NCBI GenBank assembly: GCA_029260345.1
Contig: JAJDDK010000005.1
Location: 434,001-498,000, forward strand
Length of the DNA stretch: 64,000 nt
Source: Phycisphaerales bacterium
GTDB lineage: Bacteria > Planctomycetota > Phycisphaerae > Phycisphaerales > UBA1924
Reading direction: 5' to 3'
Part shown: positions 21,969 to 29,144 of the stretch, one piece after another
How the letters are laid out: every line of letters starts with the position of its first letter
Numbering within the stretch: position 1 is the first letter of the stretch
Program-made: the position numbers and the translations under genes
The notes under the pieces: generated by a model
Databases searched by the model: none
Seen by the model: the letters and a program-made list of their open reading frames with translations, nothing else
Told to the model about the DNA's origin: nothing

Positions 21969-22577
21969 TCACAGCGATTCTCCTTCCGTCACGGCCGGCG
22001 CGGGCGCCAGCCGCACTTCACCGTTTTCATCGACCCCAATGCTGAACGCGCCTTTGACGCGCTTCACTTCGATAATGCGGCGCATGATGGTCACATCGAT
22101 GCCATCGCCATCTTCGGCGGGGCTTGAATCCACCATGATTGAGGGCAACTCGCCAAGCACGCGGCCCTCTTCCATGCCCGTGGTCAGGTATTCATTGAAC
22201 GCTTCATCCGGTGACAAATTGCCTGCAATGTTTGCCTGCTGGCCGCCCGCAGCGCCATTGTTTGGAAGGAGACCTTGTGTGGTCGCCCACACCAAAGCAA
22301 CAGCGGCAGCTGCGGCCCAGCCGGACCATGCCCGCCAGCGCATATTGAACGAGTGCGCGGCGTGCACCGCGTGATGCGGAATCTCAACGCGATCGGCGAC
22401 CTCGATGGCCTCTTCAAACCCGGCGCACAGCGACGCCTGTTCGCGCTGGGCGACAGCAAGCCGACGCCAGACGCCCGCGTCTCGCGCGGCGAGCTGCTCG
22501 AGCTCAATCCAATCGTTGGGGGCGGCTTCACCATCCACCACCCGCCCGATCAGGATGTCTTCACGTTCGACGGTCAT
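21969..22577 (-). CDS. Probable anti-sigma factor, single-pass membrane protein
   Basis: A 202-residue protein with a cytosolic N-terminal domain, one membrane helix (about 84-104) and a C-terminal exported part. This is the layout of transmembrane anti-sigma factors, and it directly follows the ECF sigma gene with a 12-base gap. No zinc-binding HxxxCxxC motif is visible, so it would be a non-ZAS type. The C-terminal part contains VKGAFSIGVDENGEVRL. It is expected to hold the sigma factor at the membrane until an envelope signal arrives. The assignment rests on layout and context more than on sequence. Confidence 0.65.
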   Translation of the reverse strand: MTVEREDILIGRVVDGEAAPNDWIELEQLAARDAGVWRRLAVAQREQASLCAGFEEAIEVADRVEIPHHAVHAAHSFNMRWRAWSGWAAAAAVALVWATTQGLLPNNGAAGGQQANIAGNLSPDEAFNEYLTTGMEEGRVLGELPSIMVDSSPAEDGDGIDVTIMRRIIEVKRVKGAFSIGVDENGEVRLAPAPAVTEGESL

Positions 22578-22589
22578 TCGATCACCTCG

Positions 22590-23180
22590 TTACTCAGCGG
22601 CCTCGCGCGCCACGCGCATCGACGCCGCCTCTTCTTCGAATTCAACTTCCTCGCGCAGCATGCGCCGGGCGCGTGCGATGCGAGTTTCAATCGTCGTCAC
22701 TGGCAAATCGAGCACATCGCTGATCTGCCGATAGGTCATGCCGCGCACGCAGCGGAGCAGCAGCGGCTCGCGATAATCGGGGTGCAGCCGGTTGGCGAGA
22801 TCCAGCAGCCGGCGGCCTTCCGCTTTCTGCGCTTCGTGGTCGGACGAGTCGTCAGGAATCTGATCCATCGCCAGGGATTCCGGCTCCGGGCGCACCAAAC
22901 GCAGTCGAACTTTCCGCTTTCGCCCCGCCGTTCGCGCCGTGTTGATCGAGAGCGTTCGCAGCCACGGCCGGAACAGGGCCGGGTCACGAATGTCCTGGAT
23001 CTTGCGGACGAGGGTCATGGCGATCTCCTGAAGCAAGTCCTCGACATCCACATCGCGCGGCTTGTGCGCCAGAACGACCGCCGCCGCCCACCGGCGGTGC
23101 CGCTCCCACAGACGCTCCAGCGCCTGCGAATCGCCCGAGATGGCCCGCTGTACGTCGCGGGTCGTCGAATCCTGCTCCAT
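22590..23180 (-). CDS. ECF-type RNA polymerase sigma factor
   Basis: A 196-residue sigma-70 family protein with region 2 (about 24-90; DVEDLLQEIAMTLVRKI) and region 4 (about 130-185; PDYREPLLLRCVRGMTYRQISDVL and TIETRIARARRMLREE). The region 3 linker is absent, as in ECF factors. The start at 23180 follows GGGAG by six bases; an in-frame GTG at 23198 is possible. It is the first gene of a four-gene operon with a likely anti-sigma factor and two exported PDZ proteins, so it probably controls that operon and other envelope genes. Confidence 0.9.
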   Translation of the reverse strand: MEQDSTTRDVQRAISGDSQALERLWERHRRWAAAVVLAHKPRDVDVEDLLQEIAMTLVRKIQDIRDPALFRPWLRTLSINTARTAGRKRKVRLRLVRPEPESLAMDQIPDDSSDHEAQKAEGRRLLDLANRLHPDYREPLLLRCVRGMTYRQISDVLDLPVTTIETRIARARRMLREEVEFEEEAASMRVAREAAE

Positions 23181-23373
23181 GCGTACTCCCACGAACACTG
23201 GACGCGCCGCGAAGGCGTCACCGTCATCCTTTCTACGGAAAAACCGATGAGGCAGGTCGTTTGCCGCAGATGAATCGTCAGATTCGCGCCCGATCGCCCT
23301 TTTCGGACGATCGTGGCGTATTCTCAGCGCCCAATTCTGCCAATGCAGCCATTCTCAACTGGGACGAGGCTTG

Positions 23374-24342
23374 ATGAACCGCGATCAGTCCACCATGTCA
23401 TTCGGCGATCATCTGGAGGATCTGCGCCGGAGGTTGTCGTTCGCGCTCCTCGGCACGATCCCGATCCTGATCGTGTGCCTGGTGTTCGGCGGGCCGATCC
23501 TTGAGTTCATCGTGATCCCGCTGGAGACGCAGTTGCGCGCCAGCGGCCAGCCGGTGCGGCTGCTCGCGACCAGCCCGGTCGAATCATTCGGCGCGTATTT
23601 GAAAGTCGCGATGGCCAGCTCCGTGCTGATCTCGGCGCCGTGGATTCTGTATCAGGCGTGGTTGTTCGTCGCGCCGGGGCTGTATCAGAACGAAAAACGA
23701 TTCGTGTATTTTCTGATGCCTGCGTCGGCGCTGCTGACGGCGTCGGCAATTGTGTTCCTGTACTACGTGATGTTGCCGGTGATGCTCCGGTTCTTCATTG
23801 TGTTCGGTTCGTTCATGGTGCAGACGCACGCGCCGGTTGCTCCACTGCCGCCTGACGTCGTGCTGCCGAGCATTCCCGTGCTCGCGGCGGACCCGCCGGC
23901 GCCGAACGCGGGCGAAATGTGGCTCAACGAACCCTTGCGTGAATTGCGCATCGCGGTGACCGGGCCGGACGGCGCGCTCTCTGTCTTTCGTTTGCCGATG
24001 GACATCGGCGGCACGATCGCGCAGGAATACCGCATCGGCGAATACGTGAATCTCGTGTTCGGCATGGCGATTGTCTTTGCGATCGCGTTTCAACTGCCGA
24101 TCGCGATGCTGCTGCTGGGCTGGACCGGCATCGTCGAAGCAAAGGATCTCAAGCCATGGAGGAAGCATGCGCTCTTTGTTTGTGTGATCGCCGGCGCCAT
24201 CTTCACACCGGCCGACCCGGGCTCCATGGTGCTGCTCGCGGCGCCTTTGTACCTGCTGTTTGAGCTTGGACTCTTCCTGATGCAGTTTGTCTCTGCACGG
24301 AAGGTGGCCGGAGACGCGCCAACGCGGAGTGACGGCGAATGA
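23374..24342 (+). CDS. tatC: Sec-independent protein translocase subunit TatC
   Basis: Core receptor of the twin-arginine translocation system in the inner membrane, binding RR signal peptides. 322 residues, against about 250 in E. coli. The N-terminus MSFGDHLEDLRRRL and SPVESFGAYLKVA are diagnostic. The extra length is a hydrophilic, proline-rich periplasmic loop of about 80 residues after the third helix (from VQTHAPVAPLPP to IAQEYRIGEY). GAGG precedes ATG 23374; a TTG sits just before it. The stop overlaps the tadA start by four bases (ATGA). tatA/tatB are not in the window. Confidence 0.95.
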   Translation: MNRDQSTMSFGDHLEDLRRRLSFALLGTIPILIVCLVFGGPILEFIVIPLETQLRASGQPVRLLATSPVESFGAYLKVAMASSVLISAPWILYQAWLFVAPGLYQNEKRFVYFLMPASALLTASAIVFLYYVMLPVMLRFFIVFGSFMVQTHAPVAPLPPDVVLPSIPVLAADPPAPNAGEMWLNEPLRELRIAVTGPDGALSVFRLPMDIGGTIAQEYRIGEYVNLVFGMAIVFAIAFQLPIAMLLLGWTGIVEAKDLKPWRKHALFVCVIAGAIFTPADPGSMVLLAAPLYLLFELGLFLMQFVSARKVAGDAPTRSDGE

Positions 24343-24821
24343 CCGCGCCGACGGAACTGGATCGCGCCATGATGCGCCGCGCGCTAGTCCGCGCCCGTGA
24401 CGCCATGGCGATGGACGAGACGCCGGTTGGCGCCGTGGTCTATGAGACGGCGACGGGTCGCGTGTTGAGTGAAGCGCACAACCGCCGCGAGATCGATGAT
24501 GATCCAACGGCGCATGCTGAATTAATCGCTATTCGGGAAGCGGCGCATGCGATCGGCGACTGGCGCCTGAACGAATGCACACTGGTGGTCACACTTGAAC
24601 CATGCCCCATGTGCGCCGGTGCGATTGTGAATGCGCGCGTTGGGCGGCTCGTGTATGGCGCGAGTGACCCGAAAGCGGGCGCCGTGGAATCACTGTTTCA
24701 ACTCTGCAACGATCAGAGACTCAACCACCGCATTGAGCCCATTGGCGGTGTGGACGCCGACGAGTGTGGTGATCTGCTGCGTGAGTTCTTCAAGTCGAAA
24801 CGGTCGCGGCCGGACGCCTGA
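24339..24821 (+). CDS. tadA: tRNA-specific adenosine deaminase TadA
   Basis: Deaminates A34 to inosine in tRNA-Arg(ACG), letting it read CGU, CGC and CGA. 160 residues, normal length. The zinc site is HAE at 59-61 (His59, proton-shuttling Glu61) and PCPMC with Cys89 and Cys92. The matching substrate, tRNA-Arg(ACG), is encoded at 49758-49831. It is translationally coupled to tatC by a four-base overlap. Its last 32 bases overlap the end of the convergent gene at 24790. Confidence 0.95.
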   Translation: MTAPTELDRAMMRRALVRARDAMAMDETPVGAVVYETATGRVLSEAHNRREIDDDPTAHAELIAIREAAHAIGDWRLNECTLVVTLEPCPMCAGAIVNARVGRLVYGASDPKAGAVESLFQLCNDQRLNHRIEPIGGVDADECGDLLREFFKSKRSRPDA

Positions 24822-27210
24822 GCGTGCGCCCCTTTGGCGTCACGACCAGATTTGGTTTCGACATCTGCTCTCGCCTGTGACATGCGGACACCAATTCCTC
24901 ATGAATCGCCCAGAACGAATCGAAGGTGCGATCGAAGGAGAAGTGTTGCGCGTGCGTGGCCGCCGCGCGTCCCAGACGCCGGCGCCGATCACCGTCCGCC
25001 GCGAGCAGCACGATGGCGCGAATCCAGTCTTGTTCGGCGTCGGCAGAAAGCACGACGCCTGTTCGATTGTGCAACACCAGTGCGCTTGGCCCGCCCTGAT
25101 CTGAAACAATCGCCGGCAATCCCGAGGCTTGCGCCTCCATCACAACCTGACCGAGTGTGTCCGTGGTTGATGGAAACACAAAGAAATCACTGGCTGCGTA
25201 GATCGTGGCTAAATGCTCGCCAGTTTGTTCGCCGAGAAATCGAACGCTGCGGCCCGACAGCTGATTCGACAGTTCGCCGCGATACGGACCCTCGCCGACG
25301 ACGATGAGTTCTGCGGGAACACCGAGTTGCTCCAGTCGAGAATGCGCTTCGCCCCAGACGCGCCCGAGCAAATCAAGGTTCTTCTCTTTGCTGATGCGGC
25401 CCACATACAGCGCTTTGACGCACGACGGCCGTACGCGGGGAAAAGAGTTCCAGATCGACTCGTTGCGATGTGTGGCGCTGAAGCGTTTCGTATCGATCCC
25501 AGGCGCAAGAGTGCGGATCGCATCGGCGCTGACGTTCAGTTCTTCGATGCGGGCGGCGCTCTCGGGGGAACGTGCGAGCACGCGATCGAATCGTGAATAC
25601 AGCGACGCCAACGCCCGCTTGGCCAATCCTGCCGCGCGGGCGTCGTCCGAGAGACGAGCGGCATACGCAGGGAAATCCGTGTGATGCGTTCCCGCCAGAG
25701 GTGTGTCGAGCGCCTTCGCCGCGATGGCGCCGACAATGCCGACCGGCCCCGGCGTGGAAACGTGGATGACATCCGGCGACCAGTCTGCACACTGATGCAG
25801 AAGGTCCGTTGCCCACGGCACGGCAAGTTTGACTCCGTCGTAGAGCGGAAGCGTGATATGCGCAATCGCGTCGCTGCAGTGAATTGACTCCGGCCAGGAC
25901 TCATCACGACTGCCGCACGTGAACACGGCGAGTTCGCACGACCGTTGCTCAGCCGCGCCGACCAAATCGAGCACGAAGCGCGACACGCCACTGGTGTGAT
26001 CGAGCGCATCGACGAAGAGGGCGATGCGCGTTGGTCGCTGCGGCGAGTGATGGTGTGTCCGCTCGATTGCTTCAAGGAGTCGCCGCTCGCGTTGTTGTTG
26101 CACAAACGCCGTCACATGCGCCGCCTGCGGGAGCGCCATCGGGGCTACGAGCCGAAGCAAGTCGCGCCGTCGCAAATGGCAAGTTGAAGCGACAGAGCCG
26201 TCTCTGTGCCAGGTCGCCACCGCGTGCGCCGCCTTATTGCGCAGGGCGCGTGTGAGACCATCCGTGGTTGAGCTCTTTGACTCATCCAAAGGTGGAAGCG
26301 AGGTTTGAAGCGCCTGCTGCGCCTGGATTCTTCGCGAAGAGTGCGGCTTCGAAGCTGGGGCCGAGGCAAAGTTCATCGCGACACCAGCGAACTGTGCCGC
26401 GAATGAATCGATCGTCGCATCGGCGCCGCCGGGTATTGACGCGCCGGTCATGATCGATTCGAGAAATGCTGCGGCGTCGAGTGTGCCAGGCGTCGCCGTC
26501 CAGGCGCGGCCGACATTCACCAGCGCGTGATCATCACTCCCGCCGGTAAACCACGGTGTGTCCCAGATGGCCGAATTGGTCGAGGCGTCATGGCGGCGCG
26601 TGCGCAGGAAGAGTCGTTCAAAGGCGAGCCGATGTCGCGCCGTCGAATGTCCACCGTTGATCGCTTCGAAGCCGCCGAAAAGGTGCGCACAACGGCGCAG
26701 CACATCGATGGAGAGTTTTCGGTTGATGTCAAAGAGTGGGTGCGCCAGCGCGTGGACGAGCCGTCGGTCGCGCAGCCAGTGGGCCAGCGCTTCAGCGTCA
26801 TCCCGCAAACCGTATGACGCTATCTCCTCGTGCAAGTGCGGCGTCATCCCCCACACAAGCACGTGCAGGACGCACTGCGATTCCGTGAGCCGCGTCGTGA
26901 CTTCTTCGCCGATGATCAGCCGCTTGAAGCCACGATCGTGCAGTGAAAGGGCGCCATCCAGCGTGTCGTGATCGGTGATGGCGACGAGGTCCATGCCGCG
27001 CTGAAGAGCGAGGTCATAGACGGCTTCGGGTTCGGAATAGCACTCGGAAACGCCCAGTGCGGCAAGCCAGGGCGTGGCGCTGCCGGAACTGGCGCGGGTG
27101 TGGACGTGGAGATCGGCGCGCGTCACGATTCCGTCGAAAGTTGGAGAAGTTTGAAACATTGTGCCGGCGCGGGGTGTCAAAGGTGATGTTCGGCTCGTGT
27201 GATCGTTCAT
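24790..27210 (-). CDS. PHP-domain / family 4 glycosyltransferase fusion
   Basis: An 806-residue two-domain protein. The N-terminal part (about 25-260) is a PHP phosphoesterase-type domain with metal-binding motifs ADLHVHT, TDHDTLDG and SDDH. The C-terminal part (about 410-780) is a GT-B, family 4 glycosyltransferase with GRISKEKNLDLL, VVGEGPYRGEL and the EX7E-like STTDTLGQVVMEAQASG. It probably transfers a sugar to a lipid or envelope glycan, with the PHP domain hydrolysing an unknown phosphoester. The start at 27210 is the first ATG; an in-frame GTG at 27246 and an ATG at 27159 are alternatives. No strong ribosome site. The 3' end overlaps tadA. Confidence 0.85.
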   Translation of the reverse strand: MNDHTSRTSPLTPRAGTMFQTSPTFDGIVTRADLHVHTRASSGSATPWLAALGVSECYSEPEAVYDLALQRGMDLVAITDHDTLDGALSLHDRGFKRLIIGEEVTTRLTESQCVLHVLVWGMTPHLHEEIASYGLRDDAEALAHWLRDRRLVHALAHPLFDINRKLSIDVLRRCAHLFGGFEAINGGHSTARHRLAFERLFLRTRRHDASTNSAIWDTPWFTGGSDDHALVNVGRAWTATPGTLDAAAFLESIMTGASIPGGADATIDSFAAQFAGVAMNFASAPASKPHSSRRIQAQQALQTSLPPLDESKSSTTDGLTRALRNKAAHAVATWHRDGSVASTCHLRRRDLLRLVAPMALPQAAHVTAFVQQQRERRLLEAIERTHHHSPQRPTRIALFVDALDHTSGVSRFVLDLVGAAEQRSCELAVFTCGSRDESWPESIHCSDAIAHITLPLYDGVKLAVPWATDLLHQCADWSPDVIHVSTPGPVGIVGAIAAKALDTPLAGTHHTDFPAYAARLSDDARAAGLAKRALASLYSRFDRVLARSPESAARIEELNVSADAIRTLAPGIDTKRFSATHRNESIWNSFPRVRPSCVKALYVGRISKEKNLDLLGRVWGEAHSRLEQLGVPAELIVVGEGPYRGELSNQLSGRSVRFLGEQTGEHLATIYAASDFFVFPSTTDTLGQVVMEAQASGLPAIVSDQGGPSALVLHNRTGVVLSADAEQDWIRAIVLLAADGDRRRRLGRAAATHAQHFSFDRTFDSFWAIHEELVSACHRREQMSKPNLVVTPKGRTLRRPAATVST

Positions 27211-27320
27211 GGGGCTGATCTCGGAAACGACCGACGCCGCCCGCACTGATGCATCGGTCTGAGCGGTGTTTGGCGCTGCACAATCAAACGGAAACTCACG
27301 ACTTCTGAAAGGAACACACC

Positions 27321-27857
27321 ATGCCTCGACTGAATGTTGTCGACCCGGCCACGGCGACCGGAAAAACGAAGGAACTATTTGACGGTCCGCTCAAGGGAAA
27401 GCACCTGAATATTTTTAAGGGTTTCGCCAATTCTCCCGCGGCATTGGAGGCGTACCTGAATCTTTCAGGGGCGCTTGCCGGTGGATCGCTGTCGAAGAAA
27501 GAGGGCGAAGTCGTGGCGCTGACGATGGGCGAATCCAGCGGATGCGACTATTGCACCGCAGCGCATACGACCCTCGGCAAGATGGCCGGCCTCACGGATG
27601 AGCAGACCGTTCAGGCTCGCCAGGGCCACGTCGATGGCGACCCCAAGCTCGACGCCGTCGCGAAGTTCACTTCCGCGCTGTACGAGAAACGCGGGCACGT
27701 CAGCGACGACGATCTGGCGAAGTTCCGCGCGGTTGGTTTCGACGATGGCGCCGTCGCGGAAGTGGTGGGGCACTTCGCGCTGAACACGCTCACCAATTAC
27801 TTCAATCACGTCAATAATACGGCGGTTGATTTCCCATCCCCGCCGAAGATCGGCTGA
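27321..27857 (+). CDS. AhpD-like carboxymuconolactone decarboxylase family protein
   Basis: A 178-residue cytosolic protein with the AhpD-type redox motif C75-D-Y-C78-T-A-A-H82 and the preceding acidic GESSG. Family members are alkylhydroperoxidases or peroxidase-linked disulfide reductases that work as oligomers, so a role in removing peroxides is likely. It belongs to the CMD superfamily; its partner is not known. GAAAGGA lies just upstream of ATG 27321. It stands alone, 36 bases before coaD. Confidence 0.85.
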   Translation: MPRLNVVDPATATGKTKELFDGPLKGKHLNIFKGFANSPAALEAYLNLSGALAGGSLSKKEGEVVALTMGESSGCDYCTAAHTTLGKMAGLTDEQTVQARQGHVDGDPKLDAVAKFTSALYEKRGHVSDDDLAKFRAVGFDDGAVAEVVGHFALNTLTNYFNHVNNTAVDFPSPPKIG

Positions 27858-27893
27858 ATCGCGCGGCGGACGCTCCGGGCGTACACTTTCCGC

Positions 27894-28451
27894 ATGGCCG
27901 AGACGCGGCAACATGTGGCGATGTACCCCGGATCGTTCGATCCGCCCACGCTTGGGCATTTGGACGTCATCCGGCGCGGGCGAAGGCTCTTTGATCGCGT
28001 GATCGTCGCGGTTGGGCAAAATCCGGCCAAAGAGAGCCTCTTCGCGGCGGACGAGCGCGTCGAAATGCTCGATACGCTGGTCGCTCAGCTCCTTGAGAGC
28101 GAGCCGGGCGAAGCGCCGGTCGAGGTGCTTTCCTTCGATGGCCTTACGGTGGACTTCGCCAGATCCGTCAAAGCATCGGTGATTCTGCGCGGCATTCGGA
28201 ATCTCTCTGACTTGCAAAACGAAGTGCAGCAGGCCGTGACCAATCGCGAGGTCGCCGGACTGGAGACCGCGTTCGTCGTCGCCGGTCAAAGCTTTGCCTA
28301 CACCTCGTCGAGCCTCATCAAACAGATCACGGCTATGGGTGAAGATCTGGGCGTGCTCGCGTCCATGTGCCCGCCAATTGTGATTGAACGGTTGCGGCAG
28401 AAGAAACGCGAACAGCCCGCGGCGCTGCGCCGACTGGCGGACCGCGCATGA
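27894..28451 (+). CDS. coaD: Phosphopantetheine adenylyltransferase
   Basis: Fourth step of coenzyme A synthesis: adds AMP to 4'-phosphopantetheine. 185 residues, slightly longer than the usual 160, with about eight extra at the N-terminus and a longer C-terminus. The nucleotidyltransferase signature YPGSFDPPTLGHLDVI with the TxGH core is at residues 11-26; LRGIRNLSDLQNE and SSSLIKQI are typical. The next gene's ATG overlaps its stop by four bases (ATGA). Confidence 0.95.
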   Translation: MAETRQHVAMYPGSFDPPTLGHLDVIRRGRRLFDRVIVAVGQNPAKESLFAADERVEMLDTLVAQLLESEPGEAPVEVLSFDGLTVDFARSVKASVILRGIRNLSDLQNEVQQAVTNREVAGLETAFVVAGQSFAYTSSSLIKQITAMGEDLGVLASMCPPIVIERLRQKKREQPAALRRLADRA

Positions 28452-29131
28452 TTGATATTCGTGTCATCAGCATTGGCGCCCTCGCCGCGAATCCGTTGTG
28501 GAATGAACGGACTCCGGTTCGGACCGGGCACGCGACGACGACGCTGGTGCGCTCGCGCGATGTCGTGCTGCTTGTTGATCCCGGGTTGCCTGCGGAGATC
28601 ATCACGGCGCGGCTGGCGGAGCGATCAGCTTTGAAGCCGTCTGATGTGACGCATGTGTTTCTCACCTCATTTCGCCCCGATGTGTGGCGCGGAATTGAGG
28701 CATTTGAGGAAGCGGAATGGCTGATTCACGCGCCCGAGCGTGAAAGCGTCGGCGCCGCGCTGGTGTCGGAAGTGCAGCGCGCTAACGATGCGGGTGATGA
28801 TGAACTCGCATCGGTGCTGTCACGAGATGTCGCGGTCCTGAAGCGGTGCAAAGCTGCCCCTGATTCGGTCGCGACGCGGGTGGATGTGTTTCCGCTGCCG
28901 GGCGTCACGCCGGGGACGTGCGGCCTCATCATCAGTGGCGCCCGCGACACCACCGTGATCTGCGGCGACGCCGTCCCGACGATCGAGCACCTCGAACAAG
29001 GCAAAGTGCTGCCGCGCTGCGCTGACCTTGACAAGGCGAAGGAATCGCTCGTCGAAGCGATCGAGATCGCCGATTTGCTCGTCCTTGGACGAGACAATTT
29101 GGTGGTGAATCCGACACGCGGACCATTTTGA
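28448..29131 (+). CDS. Metallo-beta-lactamase-fold protein with degraded metal site
   Basis: A 227-residue protein with the layout of the metallo-beta-lactamase superfamily: LLVDPGLP, then THVFLTSFRPDVWRG, PLPGVTPGT and VICGDAVPT. In active members the third element reads THxHxDH and the fourth PGHTPG. Here all three zinc histidines of the first motif are Ser, Arg and Val, and the later His is Val; only the Asp remains. So it is probably a non-hydrolysing relative. It is coupled to coaD by a four-base overlap. The substrate is unknown. Confidence 0.75.
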   Translation: MIDIRVISIGALAANPLWNERTPVRTGHATTTLVRSRDVVLLVDPGLPAEIITARLAERSALKPSDVTHVFLTSFRPDVWRGIEAFEEAEWLIHAPERESVGAALVSEVQRANDAGDDELASVLSRDVAVLKRCKAAPDSVATRVDVFPLPGVTPGTCGLIISGARDTTVICGDAVPTIEHLEQGKVLPRCADLDKAKESLVEAIEIADLLVLGRDNLVVNPTRGPF

Positions 29132-29144
29132 ATTGTGGAGCGTG

